DNA of 64,000 nucleotides from Natronospirillum sp. (GTDB lineage Bacteria > Pseudomonadota > Gammaproteobacteria > Pseudomonadales > Natronospirillaceae), in contig NZ_JAIUMC010000003.1 in NCBI RefSeq assembly GCF_022565775.1, forward strand, positions 1 to 64,000, given 5' to 3'. The translations under genes and the position numbers were made by a program. The notes below the pieces were generated by a model. That model was not told where the DNA came from and made no database searches. It worked only from the letters and a program-made list of their open reading frames with translations. Below are positions 1 through 8,695 of the stretch, one piece after another (the stretch's first letter is position 1; every line of letters starts with the position of its first letter).

Positions 1-53
1 GCATCGTCATGGGGTGGCGAGGGTCGCAGGTTCAAATCCTGCATGCCCGACCA
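1..53 (+). tRNA. tRNA-Pro(GGG), 3' part
   Basis: The window opens inside a tRNA. The anticodon stem (4-8 with 16-20) closes a seven-base loop at 9-15 with GGG at 11-13, which reads proline CCC codons. The T arm is GCAGG-TTCAAAT-CCTGC (26-42) and the acceptor 3' strand ends in an encoded CCA at 51-53. The D arm and the 5' acceptor strand lie before the window. The sequence resembles enterobacterial proL. Confidence 0.93.
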
Positions 54-189
54 ATTTCCTTCCAGTTACAAACGCACTCATTTTCTTGAAGTGTGTCACA
101 GTCGTCACCTTTTTTGATCGATTCGATACCCAGACGGCTTCTGGCTGCTATGCTTGAAGTCTGTCTATCGTAGTCGGTTCCGGGTGAGA

Positions 190-642
190 ATGACGTACCC
201 CAGCCTGCCTGTACCTGAATTAGCCAGTGTTCTGGATCTTCTGCAGCGGTTTCGTGTGCGCACGTATCTCAGCGGCTATCTGAACAGTGCGCCTGATGTC
301 GAGCACCGGATGCCGTTTGTTGATATCTGCCACGATCAGGCGGGCAAGCTGCAGGAGGATATTCCCGACGGTCTGCGTCTGGTGTATCCGTTCCCCGCGT
401 CGTCACAGGCTTGTATTGACGGAAAACCAGACCCTTTGCAATCCGAATGCCGCAACCTGGCCCTGGAACTGAGCAGGCAGCGCCCTCAGGGCTATTCTGA
501 AGACCTGTTTGAAGAATGTTTCGAGGGGCTGGTCGAGCAGGCGGATTACGTGCTGAAGTTTGCGCCCTCCAGGCTGGTACTGGTGACGCAGGAAGTTCTG
601 TCGGAATCCGAGGTTGAGTGTTGGCTCGGGCAGGTGAGGTAG
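190..642 (+). CDS. Conserved-looking protein of unknown function, about 150 aa
   Basis: This is a soluble, acidic protein that I do not recognise. It has no signal peptide or membrane segment. The centre carries an aspartate/glutamate-rich stretch and the C-terminal third is predicted helical (DLFEECFEGLVEQADYVLKF). The start is uncertain: an in-frame TTG lies at 154, a GTG at 184 and an ATG at 190, none with a well-spaced ribosome binding site. I chose the ATG. The gene stands alone between a tRNA-Pro and a convergent signalling operon whose last gene ends 15 bases away. It is real rather than a shadow to judge by its composition and the lack of a better competing frame, but nothing suggests a function. 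Confidence 0.6.
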   Translation: MTYPSLPVPELASVLDLLQRFRVRTYLSGYLNSAPDVEHRMPFVDICHDQAGKLQEDIPDGLRLVYPFPASSQACIDGKPDPLQSECRNLALELSRQRPQGYSEDLFEECFEGLVEQADYVLKFAPSRLVLVTQEVLSESEVECWLGQVR

Positions 643-656
643 GGGGCAAGGTTGTT

Positions 657-1619
657 CTATCTGTTTTGGCTGCTGACCGTCACGCGGTTTCGGCCTTCAT
701 CTTTGGATACATAGAGGGCGGCATCGGCGGCTGAAATCCACTCTTCCACCTGCTTCATGTTCTCGTCGATTTCGGCAATACCGAGGCTGAGCGTAATGGA
801 CAGCTCTACCCCTTCAGCCTGAATGGTCTGGCTGGCTATGAGCTTGCGGAAACGCTCGGCAAAAACCAGAGCTTCGGCGGCACTGGTTTCCGGCAGGATA
901 ACCCCGAATTCTTCACCCCCATAGCGGCCCGCAATGTCGGTTTCGCGCACATTCTTCCGGGTTTCGCGACCCAGGTGTCGCAGCACTTCATCGCCGACAG
1001 TATGGCCATGTGTATCATTGACCGGCTTGAAGTGATCGACATCGAATATGATCAGGCTTGCGGTGTGGCCGTGACGGCGGGAGCGCTGCATTTCGCGATA
1101 CAGGCATTCCTGCCAGAAACCTCTGTTGAACAACTGGGTCAGCGCATCGGTTCTGCTCAGGCGGGCGAGTTCACTGTTGGCCTGTTGCAGCGCTAGCTTG
1201 CTGGTGGCAATATCGGTCACATCGAAGATCACTATGGCCACAAAACTGACGCTGCCCTTGGTATCCATAAGCGGGTACAGCATGCTGTTCTGATACATGT
1301 GTTCCGCGGTACTGGTGATCGGATGGTAGGTGCGAAAGCGAACCAGATAGGGGCGTTGCTCCCAGGTGGTGAAGGCGCGAATGTTCAACTGCCTGACGGT
1401 TTCCACCTTCTGGCTGAACCATTCTTTGGGGAGCTCGGGAAACACGTCGTACAGGTTCTTTGCCTTGACCGTATGAGCCCGTCTGCCGGAATGATTCTCC
1501 ATAAACGCATTCCAAGACTGAATACGGTATTCATCGTCGATGACGACCAGACCCACATCAATGGTCTGTAGTATCTCCAGCATCCAGTGAAAGTCGCGCA
1601 GCGTCTGTGGATCCGTCAT
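657..1619 (-). CDS. PAS-GGDEF diguanylate cyclase
   Basis: This enzyme should make cyclic di-GMP from two GTP. A PAS-like sensor region covers about residues 10-140 (it includes GLVVIDDEYRIQSWN) and is followed by a short coiled linker and a GGDEF domain from about 155. The active-site motif GGEEF is at 234-238. RETD at 225-228, exactly five residues earlier, fits the RxxD inhibitory site, so product feedback is expected. There is no membrane segment, so the protein is probably cytoplasmic. It is the last gene of a three-gene operon and starts one base after the stop of the CheC-like gene, which implies that the cyclase and the upstream receiver and phosphatase serve one signalling circuit. 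Confidence 0.93.
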   Translation of the reverse strand: MTDPQTLRDFHWMLEILQTIDVGLVVIDDEYRIQSWNAFMENHSGRRAHTVKAKNLYDVFPELPKEWFSQKVETVRQLNIRAFTTWEQRPYLVRFRTYHPITSTAEHMYQNSMLYPLMDTKGSVSFVAIVIFDVTDIATSKLALQQANSELARLSRTDALTQLFNRGFWQECLYREMQRSRRHGHTASLIIFDVDHFKPVNDTHGHTVGDEVLRHLGRETRKNVRETDIAGRYGGEEFGVILPETSAAEALVFAERFRKLIASQTIQAEGVELSITLSLGIAEIDENMKQVEEWISAADAALYVSKDEGRNRVTVSSQNR

Positions 1620-1620
1620 A

Positions 1621-2253
1621 TCAATCTTCCAACAGGTAGGCGATTTTTTTGTTCATAACTTCTATGGAATCTTCGGTAAAGAGCAGCAACAGGTCGCAAT
1701 TGACCGGGTGGTTCTCCAGTGCATAGATGATTTCGATAGCCAGTGTCTGGTGCCATGACTGATGGGTCGGGCGCAGCAGATCGCGAATGGGTTTGTGCTG
1801 ACCCAATACCGCGGGGTGTCCCTGGCTGAAAGCCAGGTCCAATTGCTCCGCCAGGCCTTTGAGAAAGGCACCAATGAGAATGTTCGCCACATCCATCAGC
1901 AACTCGACATGCATGGCCTCCGAATGCTCTCCGGTGTAATTCATCAACCGGGCAATATCGTCGAAGTTGGAGTCATTGAAGATGATCAGGGCTTCTCCGG
2001 TGATGCCATCACCGGCAAAGCCCTGGCAAACCGCTGAAGCAGCTTCTTCTTGATCAAGTGACTGCAGCGCCATATGCAGGTCTGTGATCTCGAACAGGTT
2101 GACCTGGGGTATGGGCAGTTCCACAAAGACATTGAGCAGGCGAGCCAGCAGGTCGGCAGCCTGACCCATGGCGACGTTGGCTATCTCCTGATAGCAGTCG
2201 CGCTGAATGTCACTGAGCACAATCGGCTCAGCCCTGATCGCTTCCGGTTTCAT
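1621..2253 (-). CDS. CheC/CheX-type phosphatase-like chemotaxis protein
   Basis: The N-terminal half carries the CheC/CheX/FliY signature: Asp19-x3-Glu23-x2-Asn26-x22-Pro49, where Glu and Asn are the catalytic pair for dephosphorylating CheY. The second copy expected of two-site CheC proteins is present but altered, Asp121-x2-Asn124, with Asp in place of Glu. No membrane segment is seen and the length of 210 aa fits CheC. The ATG overlaps the stop of the preceding receiver gene by four bases, so translation is probably coupled. The likely substrate is the phosphorylated receiver encoded next to it, which is inference from position. There are no che or flagellar genes nearby. Confidence 0.85.
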   Translation of the reverse strand: MKPEAIRAEPIVLSDIQRDCYQEIANVAMGQAADLLARLLNVFVELPIPQVNLFEITDLHMALQSLDQEEAASAVCQGFAGDGITGEALIIFNDSNFDDIARLMNYTGEHSEAMHVELLMDVANILIGAFLKGLAEQLDLAFSQGHPAVLGQHKPIRDLLRPTHQSWHQTLAIEIIYALENHPVNCDLLLLFTEDSIEVMNKKIAYLLED

Positions 2254-2615
2254 AGCAAGCCATACTGTGTGAGTACAGTCCGGGTCTTATCCGGATCAAT
2301 TGGTTTTTTTATGAATTCAATGGCCCCCAGTTTCTGCACTCGTGCCAGGGCTTCAGGCTGCACATCGCCGGACACGACTATGGTGACGGTGGGCAGATCT
2401 TCCTTGCGAATTGTTTCCAGAACGGCATATCCGTCCATCACTGGCATGGTCAGGTCGAGAAAAGTGACTTCACCTTTACCGGCCCGAATGGCAGTCAGCG
2501 CTTCTTCGCCGTTGGCCGCGTAGGTGATTTCAGTGTCCCAGTCTTTGGGCAGAGCTCGAGCCATCTGCTTGCGCGCAAAACTTGAGTCGTCACAAATGAG
2601 TACAGGAATGGCCAT
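2250..2615 (-). CDS. Single-domain response regulator (CheY-like)
   Basis: This is a stand-alone receiver domain of 121 aa with no output domain. The acidic pocket is Asp9/Asp10, the phospho-acceptor is Asp54 in FLDLTMP, the conserved hydroxyl is Ser82 (VVSGD), and the conserved lysine precedes proline in FIKKP (Lys104). It is the first gene of an operon with a CheC-like phosphatase (four-base ATGA overlap) and a diguanylate cyclase. No cognate histidine kinase lies nearby. Signalling to the flagellar motor or to the cyclase are both possible; the operon favours a link to cyclic di-GMP. Confidence 0.93.
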   Translation of the reverse strand: MAIPVLICDDSSFARKQMARALPKDWDTEITYAANGEEALTAIRAGKGEVTFLDLTMPVMDGYAVLETIRKEDLPTVTIVVSGDVQPEALARVQKLGAIEFIKKPIDPDKTRTVLTQYGLL

Positions 2616-2667
2616 AATGTGTTGGTCTTCTTTTTTTATTACTGCTGATCACACAACCATTGTGCAC

Positions 2668-2698
2668 AAAAAAGCCCTGCTTGTGCAGGGCTTTTTTT
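2668..2698 (-). terminator. Intrinsic terminator downstream of acnB
   Basis: An eight-base-pair stem, AGCCCTGC (2673-2680) with GCAGGGCT (2685-2692), has a four-base loop. It is flanked by A and T runs on both sides, so it can terminate on either strand. It lies just past the acnB stop and ahead of the response-regulator operon, which is also on the minus strand, and so separates the two units. Confidence 0.9.
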
Positions 2699-2734
2699 GG
2701 AGGTCACGCTTTCAGACCCGATAAACAGCGGTTC

Positions 2735-5326
2735 TCAGGCCGCATCCGTCGCAATCACGGAAGACGCGGCATCAACAAACTCCGGCATCTGGTCGAAGTT
2801 CATGTACCGATAGATCTCGCCGGCCATGCTGTCGATGCGACCTGCATATTCAAGGTATTCCGTCGGAGAGGGCAGTTTACCAAGAATGGAAGCGATGGCG
2901 GCCAGTTCGGCAGAGGCCAGATACACATCAGCCCCATCACCCAGACGGTTCGGGAAGTTCCGCGTGGAGGTGGAGACCACAGTCGAGTTGGCCGCTACCC
3001 GCGCCTGGTTGCCCATGCACAGAGAGCAGCCCGGCATTTCGGTGCGCGCACCGGCTCGCCCGTAGATGTTGTAGTAGCCTTCTTCCATCAGCAGGTGCTG
3101 ATCCATCTTGGTGGGTGGTGACACCCAGAGACGGGTATTCAGCGTGCCATTGTGCTGCTCCAGCAACTTGCCGGCAGCGCGGAAATGACCAATGTTGGTC
3201 ATGCAGGAGCCGATAAACACCTCGTCAATGTTATCGCCCTGAACGTCAGACAGCAGGCGGGCGTCATCCGGATCATTCGGCGCACACAGGATGGGCTCCT
3301 TGATCTCCGACATGTCGATCTCCAGCACGTGGGCATACTGGGCATCCTTGTCGGCCCGCATCAGATGCGGATTGGCCAGCCACTCTTCCATCGCCTTGGC
3401 GCGGCGCTCCAGGGTACGTGAGTCACCATAGCCGTTGGAAATCATCCAGCGCAGCATGACGATGTTGGAACGCAGATACTCGGCAACAGAGTCTTCGCTC
3501 AGGGTAATGGTACAGCCGGCAGCAGAGCGCTCGGCAGACGCATCGGACAGTTCGAAGGCCTGCTCGACAGTCAGTTCTTCCAGACCTTCTATCTCGAGAA
3601 TGCGGCCGGAGAATTCGTTGATCTTGCCTTTCTTCTCGACGGTCAGCAGTTTGTTCTGAATGCCGTAGTAGGGGATGGCATGGACCAGATCACGCAAGGT
3701 CACGCCGGGCTGGCGCTTGCCGGTGAACCGCACCAGAACGCTTTCCGGCATATCCAGCGGCATGACACCGGTCGCGGCCGCGAAGGCCACCAGGCCGGAA
3801 CCCGCAGGGAAGGAAATGCCCATCGGGAAACGTGTGTGGGAATCACCACCGGTGCCTACCGTATCGGGCAGCAGCATGCGATTGAGCCAGGAATGGATGA
3901 TGCCGTCACCCGGACGCAAAGAGACACCGCCGCGGTTCATAATGAAATCCGGCAGGCTGTGCTGGGTGTCGATATCGACCGGCTTGGGGTAGGCCGCGGT
4001 ATGACAGAACGACTGCATGACCAGGTCAGTCGAGAAGCCCAGGCAGGCGAGGTCTTTCAGTTCGTCCCGGGTCATGGGGCCGGTGGTGTCCTGCGAACCC
4101 ACTGTGGTCATGCGCGGTTCGCAGTACTGGTTCGGACGTACGCCCTCCAGACCACAGGCCTTGCCGACCATCTTCTGTGCCAGCGTATAGCCGGCAGAGC
4201 TGTCCTGGATCGCCGCCGGACGACGGAAGACGTCTGAGACAGGCAGGCCCATATGTTCGCGGGCGCGGTCGGTCAGTCCACGACCGATGATCAGCGGAAT
4301 GCGGCCACCGGCACGCACTTCGTCCAGCAGCACATCCGTCTTGAGACTGAACTCGGCAATGACTTCGCCATTCTTCTCGACCTTGCCGGCATAGGGATAG
4401 ACGTCGATCACATCACCCGTTTCAATGCCGTCGACATCCACTTCGATGGGCAGGGCGCCGGCGTCTTCCATGGTGTTGAAGAAGATGGGGGCAATCTTGC
4501 TGCCCAGAACAAATCCGCCGCTGCGCTTGTTGGGTACAAAGGGGATGTCGTCGCCGGTGTGCCACAGTACCGAGTTGGTGGCGGACTTGCGCGAGGAGCC
4601 GGTGCCGACCACGTCACCGACCAGGGCCACGGGGTGGCCTTTCTCTTTCAGCTTTTCGATGGTGGACAAGGGCCCGATCTCTCCGGCCTTGTCGGGTGCC
4701 ACGCCATCACGGGCCATCTTGTACATGGCCAGGGCGTGCAAGGGGATGTCCGGGCGTGACCAGGCGTCTTGGGCAGGGGACAGGTCGTCAGTATTGGTTT
4801 CGCCGGTGACCTTGAATGCGGTGACGGTAACCTTTTCCGGCAGTGCCTTTCTGTTGAGAAACCATTCCGCATCAGCCCAGCTCTGCATCACTGCTTTTGC
4901 ATTGGCATTGCCGGCATCGGCTTTTTCGGCCACATCATGGAACGCATCAAAAACCAGCAGTGTGCTTTTCAGTTGCTTGGCGGCCAGTTCGCCCAGTGTG
5001 TCGTCATCGAGCAACTCCACCAGTGTGGCGATATTGTAACCGCCGACCATGGTGCCCAGAAGCTCAACAGCGCGTCGGCGGTCGATCAGGGGACAGTTGG
5101 TCTCGCCGCGTGCCAGAGCCGATAGAAAGCCGGCCTTGACGTAGGCAGACTCGTCAACGCCCGGAGGCACGCGCTCGGTCAGCAGTTCGAGGAGAAAATC
5201 TTCTTCGCCGGCCGGCGGATTACGCAACAGTTCAACCAGTTCGGTGACCTGTTCCGGGGTGAGGGGCTTGGCGGGAATGCCGAGTTGTTCACGTTCGGCG
5301 ACGTGATTGCGGTAGGCTTGCAGCAC
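2735..5326 (-). CDS. acnB: Bifunctional aconitate hydratase 2 / 2-methylisocitrate dehydratase
   Basis: AcnB interconverts citrate and isocitrate in the TCA cycle and holds a [4Fe-4S] cluster. The protein is collinear with E. coli AcnB throughout, for example NPPAGEEDFLLELLTERVPPGVDE near the start, SWADAEWFLNR, VVGTGSSRKSATNSVLW, DTVGTGGDSHTRFP and CSLCMGNQARV with cluster cysteines. I start it at the GTG at 5326, seventeen codons inside the longer frame. A GGAGAG site lies six bases upstream of this codon, and the resulting 863 aa matches the family (865 in E. coli) and begins at the conserved AYRNHVAERE. It is separated from queE by about 140 bases holding a good -10 box. Confidence 0.98.
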   Translation of the reverse strand: MLQAYRNHVAEREQLGIPAKPLTPEQVTELVELLRNPPAGEEDFLLELLTERVPPGVDESAYVKAGFLSALARGETNCPLIDRRRAVELLGTMVGGYNIATLVELLDDDTLGELAAKQLKSTLLVFDAFHDVAEKADAGNANAKAVMQSWADAEWFLNRKALPEKVTVTAFKVTGETNTDDLSPAQDAWSRPDIPLHALAMYKMARDGVAPDKAGEIGPLSTIEKLKEKGHPVALVGDVVGTGSSRKSATNSVLWHTGDDIPFVPNKRSGGFVLGSKIAPIFFNTMEDAGALPIEVDVDGIETGDVIDVYPYAGKVEKNGEVIAEFSLKTDVLLDEVRAGGRIPLIIGRGLTDRAREHMGLPVSDVFRRPAAIQDSSAGYTLAQKMVGKACGLEGVRPNQYCEPRMTTVGSQDTTGPMTRDELKDLACLGFSTDLVMQSFCHTAAYPKPVDIDTQHSLPDFIMNRGGVSLRPGDGIIHSWLNRMLLPDTVGTGGDSHTRFPMGISFPAGSGLVAFAAATGVMPLDMPESVLVRFTGKRQPGVTLRDLVHAIPYYGIQNKLLTVEKKGKINEFSGRILEIEGLEELTVEQAFELSDASAERSAAGCTITLSEDSVAEYLRSNIVMLRWMISNGYGDSRTLERRAKAMEEWLANPHLMRADKDAQYAHVLEIDMSEIKEPILCAPNDPDDARLLSDVQGDNIDEVFIGSCMTNIGHFRAAGKLLEQHNGTLNTRLWVSPPTKMDQHLLMEEGYYNIYGRAGARTEMPGCSLCMGNQARVAANSTVVSTSTRNFPNRLGDGADVYLASAELAAIASILGKLPSPTEYLEYAGRIDSMAGEIYRYMNFDQMPEFVDAASSVIATDAA

Positions 5327-5370
5327 GATGATCTCTCCACTGTCGATGCGTTGATTCGCAGGCGAAAATC

Positions 5371-5442
5371 GGCGCAAGTGTAGTGGATTCGCGCCCTCAA
5401 GTTAACCCACAAAGGGTATAAGCGCCGTGAATGGTCATTATA
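5371..5442 (-). promoter_or_regulatory. Probable acnB promoter -10 and leader
   Basis: On the minus strand a perfect TATAAT lies at 5442-5437, giving an acnB leader of roughly 100 bases. I could not find a convincing -35 at the usual distance. The leader contains a GC arm pair (5371-5375 with 5391-5395, five base pairs and a 15-base loop) just upstream of the GGAGAG ribosome binding site. Whether it matters for regulation is unknown. Confidence 0.45.
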
Positions 5443-5469
5443 GCCTGGATGAATAAAGGGTCTGTCGGG

Positions 5470-6117
5470 TCAGTCAATGCCAAGCAACTTGTGGCTCTGC
5501 AGGGTCAACCGCCATTGCGGATTATCCAGGCAGTAGCGCACGGCAGCCTGCACAGCATTCGAGTCTGTGGCTATCGTACCGTCGACCGGGTTCATTGGCG
5601 ACAGGTAGTAGTGGGTTGCAGGCAGTGCGGCAAACCGCTCCGGTGGTGCTTCCGGCTGTGGAAACACCAGTTTGAGTTCGTCACAGTGCGTCAGAACGAT
5701 CCGGCTGTTGCCCTTGGGTGACAGACAGAGCCAGTCGACACCCTCAGGCGCCGGCACAGTGCCATTGGTTTCTACCCCAACCGAGAAGTGTCTGTCATGC
5801 AGAGCCTGAATCAGCGGTGCATCCAGTTGCAGCAGTGGCTCTCCGCCGGTACAGACCACATAGGGCTCCCCCTTGACGGCATCGGGCCATAGGCTGGCGA
5901 TGCGGTCTGCCAATAGGTCGGCGGCCTTGAAACGACCTCCGTTTTGCCCGTCAGTGCCGACAAAATCGGTATCGCAGAAGGTACAGACTGCTGTGGCACG
6001 ATCAGCTTCGCGACCAGACCAGAGGTTGCAGCCGGTAAAGCGACAGAAGACGGCCGGACGGCCGCTGTGTGCGCCTTCGCCCTGCAGGGTGTAGAACATT
6101 TCCTTGATATGGTACAT
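5470..6117 (-). CDS. queE: 7-carboxy-7-deazaguanine synthase
   Basis: QueE is a radical-SAM enzyme that converts 6-carboxytetrahydropterin to 7-carboxy-7-deazaguanine in the queuosine and preQ0 pathway. The cluster ligands are Cys30-x14-Cys45-x2-Cys48, the wide spacing of the E. coli-type QueE, within CNLWSGREADRATAVCTFC. The SAM-contact motif TGGEP is at 90-94 and the N-terminus IKEMFYTLQGEGAHSGRPAVF is typical. The length of 215 aa is normal. It follows the GGDEF-EAL gene by 17 bases on the same strand and is probably co-transcribed. No queC or queD is seen nearby. Confidence 0.96.
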   Translation of the reverse strand: MYHIKEMFYTLQGEGAHSGRPAVFCRFTGCNLWSGREADRATAVCTFCDTDFVGTDGQNGGRFKAADLLADRIASLWPDAVKGEPYVVCTGGEPLLQLDAPLIQALHDRHFSVGVETNGTVPAPEGVDWLCLSPKGNSRIVLTHCDELKLVFPQPEAPPERFAALPATHYYLSPMNPVDGTIATDSNAVQAAVRYCLDNPQWRLTLQSHKLLGID

Positions 6118-6134
6118 GGGTGAGTGCCGCTCGC

Positions 6135-8225
6135 TTAAGCCGAACCTGAAGAACTGCCGGATCCGGTCTTGTGGCTGGCCAGCATGTCGTTGATATCATC
6201 ACGCACCAGGGGAGGGGAGTACAGATATCCCTGATAGCGCTGGCAGCCTGCCTTGCTGAGGAATTCGAGTTGGTCCTGCTTTTCCACACCTTCGGCAATC
6301 GTGGTCAGTCCGAGGTGTCCGGCGACTGCAATGATTGCCTCCACTATGGCCGCATCGCTGGGGTCATTGATGATGTCCTGTATAAAGCTCTGGTCGATCT
6401 TGATCACATCGACCGGCAGCTGCTTGAGGTAGGCCAGCGAGGAATATCCGGTGCCGAAATCGTCAATCGAGAAGGTGATACCCAGTTCCCGCATACTGCG
6501 CATGCGCTCGATGGTATCGTCAATGGATTCGATCAGCATGCTTTCCGTAATTTCCAGGTCGACGGATCGCCCGGGAATTCCCGCTCTCTGCAGTGCCGCA
6601 TCAACACTGTGAATCAGATTGGCATCCTGGAACTGATTGGCACTGACATTGATGCCGATCTGCATGTGATCCTGCCAGAGCCCATGGTCTTTCCAGTAAC
6701 GCACTGTCTTGCAGGCCTCCTGCAGCACCCATTCACCAACGCCCTTGATCAGGCCGGTCGCTTCGAGGGCCGGAATAAAGGCCATGGGTGACACGGTACC
6801 GCGCGTCGGGTGGCGCCAGCGAATCAATGCTTCGACACCCATCAGTGCACCGGTTTCCATCTCTATCTGAGGTTGATAGACCAGAAAAAACTGCTCTTCA
6901 TCAAGCGCTGTGCGCAGATCATTTTCCAGCAGCATGCGCCGACTGGCTTCATCCGTCATGTGTTGCTGGAACAGCTCATGTGTGTTCTTGCCCTGGGTTT
7001 TGGCCGCATACATGGCGATATCTGCATTGCGGATCAGGTCGGAGGGCTGCAGATTGCCATCCGGGAACAGCGCAATGCCCACACTGGCCGACAGCGTCAG
7101 GCGATGTCCCTGAAACCAGATTGGCACCGACAGCGCCTGGCGGACGAAGACGGCCCGGGCTTCTGCTACCTGCAACGCCTCTTTCTGGCTGCTGGCAATG
7201 TTGCACAGGCAGAGCACGAATTCATCTCCGCCCATGCGGGCCAGGCTGTCTTTTTCGCCGACCTGCCGCTGCAGACGCGCAGCAACCTGGCGCAGGATGT
7301 GATCGCCGGCAGGGTGTCCGAGCGAATCATTGATGGTCTTGAAGTTATCCAGATCCACGAACATCAAGACACAGAATTGGTCTTGCTCGCGCGCCGACAC
7401 AATCGCAGCGTCCAGGTTTTCCAGCATTCGGTTGCGGTTGGGCAGGTCCGTCAACGGGTCATGAAAAGCCAGGTATTGAATGCGTTCCGAGGATCGGCGC
7501 AGTTCCTGTTCGGCCACGTCGCGCTCCAGCAGGAGCCGCTGTACGGTAACGACAAATCGTTGCGCGCTGTTGGCCAGGTCACCCAGCTCATCTTCCTGAT
7601 GCGAGCGGCCCGCTTGAAGTTTGATGCCTGTCGGTTTGGACGGGTCCATATCTCGGAACTGCTGGCTCAGCGCAATCAGGGGGCGAGTGACCTGCCAGTG
7701 ATAGACCAGGAAAAAGAGCCCCACCAGAGTGATGGCGCGCAAAGTCGCGATGGTGAGGGTTTCGCCGGTACGATCGACAACCGGCTGCAGAGCCTTGTGG
7801 TGATCCACTTCAAGGATCAGATAGCCCTGTTCTGCAGCACCGGTTATGGCAATGGGGTAGCGGGTTTCGGAAAGCCTGTCAGTGAGCCGCTCCAGAGCCC
7901 AACTGGAACGAATTTTTCCGGGTACACGTTCGGAGTAGCCCAATTGGTTGCCCAGTTCGTCCTGTATTTCCGCACTGACCAGAAAGGGATAGGTGAGCAG
8001 CCCACTGGTCACTTCGCTGGCGAGCCGTTCATCCAGGTTGTGAATGGCCCGTTGAGCCGCCGGCTCATAGGCATTGAGCAGTTGTTCTACCACTGAATGG
8101 GTGTTGTCCCGTTCACTGCTGTAGTCAGACCAGACCTGAACCACACCAAAGAGGGCACTCACAAGGAGCGCTATAGCGACGGCGCTGACAGCCAGTTTGA
8201 ACGCTATGCGATGGCGGAAAATCAT
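6135..8225 (-). CDS. Membrane GGDEF-EAL protein (probable c-di-GMP phosphodiesterase)
   Basis: Order of parts: a membrane segment near the N-terminus (AVSAVAIALLVSALFGVV), a periplasmic sensor region of about 120 residues, a second membrane segment near 165 (AITLVGLFFLVYHW), a HAMP-like linker, then GGDEF and EAL domains. The cyclase motif is intact (RMGGDEF). The five-upstream inhibitory RxxD is absent (GEKD there). The EAL domain keeps EALIRW, NVSANQF, the glutamate of LEITES, DDFGTGYSSL and the lysine of VIKIDQSF, so hydrolysis of cyclic di-GMP is expected. The start is set at the ATG at 8225; an in-frame TTG lies four codons upstream, and neither has a strong ribosome binding site. Confidence 0.92.
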   Translation of the reverse strand: MIFRHRIAFKLAVSAVAIALLVSALFGVVQVWSDYSSERDNTHSVVEQLLNAYEPAAQRAIHNLDERLASEVTSGLLTYPFLVSAEIQDELGNQLGYSERVPGKIRSSWALERLTDRLSETRYPIAITGAAEQGYLILEVDHHKALQPVVDRTGETLTIATLRAITLVGLFFLVYHWQVTRPLIALSQQFRDMDPSKPTGIKLQAGRSHQEDELGDLANSAQRFVVTVQRLLLERDVAEQELRRSSERIQYLAFHDPLTDLPNRNRMLENLDAAIVSAREQDQFCVLMFVDLDNFKTINDSLGHPAGDHILRQVAARLQRQVGEKDSLARMGGDEFVLCLCNIASSQKEALQVAEARAVFVRQALSVPIWFQGHRLTLSASVGIALFPDGNLQPSDLIRNADIAMYAAKTQGKNTHELFQQHMTDEASRRMLLENDLRTALDEEQFFLVYQPQIEMETGALMGVEALIRWRHPTRGTVSPMAFIPALEATGLIKGVGEWVLQEACKTVRYWKDHGLWQDHMQIGINVSANQFQDANLIHSVDAALQRAGIPGRSVDLEITESMLIESIDDTIERMRSMRELGITFSIDDFGTGYSSLAYLKQLPVDVIKIDQSFIQDIINDPSDAAIVEAIIAVAGHLGLTTIAEGVEKQDQLEFLSKAGCQRYQGYLYSPPLVRDDINDMLASHKTGSGSSSGSA

Positions 8226-8321
8226 GAGTGGGCACAAGGGCCTTTACTACAAGTTGTCTTGTACTTTAGAAGACCCTTGGCAAGTGGTGCAACCTCTTTG
8301 CTTGTTTGGAACGCTGTTCAA

Positions 8322-8349
8322 ATTATGCTCACGAAGGGGACTGCACCAA
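8322..8349 (-). promoter_or_regulatory. Candidate sigma-70 promoter for the GGDEF-EAL gene
   Basis: On the minus strand TTGGTG (8349-8344) and CATAAT (8327-8322) are 16 bases apart. Transcription from here would give a leader of about 90 bases. The box lies in the 149-base gap after the ten-gene operon, where no strong terminator hairpin was found. Confidence 0.4.
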
Positions 8350-8374
8350 GATGAAATGCTTTTTGTGACAAATT

Positions 8375-8695
8375 TTATCGACTCAGCCCGCGCAACTGTG
8401 GCCAACGCCAGGCCAAATACCAGCACAGTAGCCAGTTGCCGAGAAACAGGAAGAGCAGTCCGAATACCAACACATAGAGGCGCTTCGGCTCCAGGTGCCA
8501 GAGCAGAAGCAGCGCTACAATAAAGCCCAGATACAGGTCGACCAGTGTGACCTGCCCCCAGACAAGACCGGTCAGCAACGGCCCCTGTTCAAACAGACTG
8601 ACTTGCAGCGAGGCATAGATAATCTGCCCGAGGAAGGCGAGGCCGGCAACCAGCAGAAAAACTCTGACGGCGGTGTGGCGGGATTGACGGGTCAT
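8375..8695 (-). CDS. Small membrane protein, DUF1475-like
   Basis: This 106-aa protein has three predicted membrane helices: residues about 11-31, 44-66 (GQVTLVDLYLGFIVALLLLW) and 72-95 (LYVLVFGLLFLFLGNWLLCWY). The pattern of a D-x-Y-x-G-F helix followed by W and a GN-containing last helix resembles DUF1475; I give this from memory of the family and without a search. It is the last gene of the photolyase/Cfa operon, and its ATG overlaps the stop of the gene before it by four bases. The function is unknown. The context suggests the inner membrane and lipid remodelling or photo-oxidative stress. Confidence 0.7.
   Translation of the reverse strand: MTRQSRHTAVRVFLLVAGLAFLGQIIYASLQVSLFEQGPLLTGLVWGQVTLVDLYLGFIVALLLLWHLEPKRLYVLVFGLLFLFLGNWLLCWYLAWRWPQLRGLSR

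Noticed and set aside
1-53. tRNA-Pro as an attachment site for a genomic island
   Set aside because: No integrase gene and no repeated copy of the tRNA 3' end was noticed in the window.
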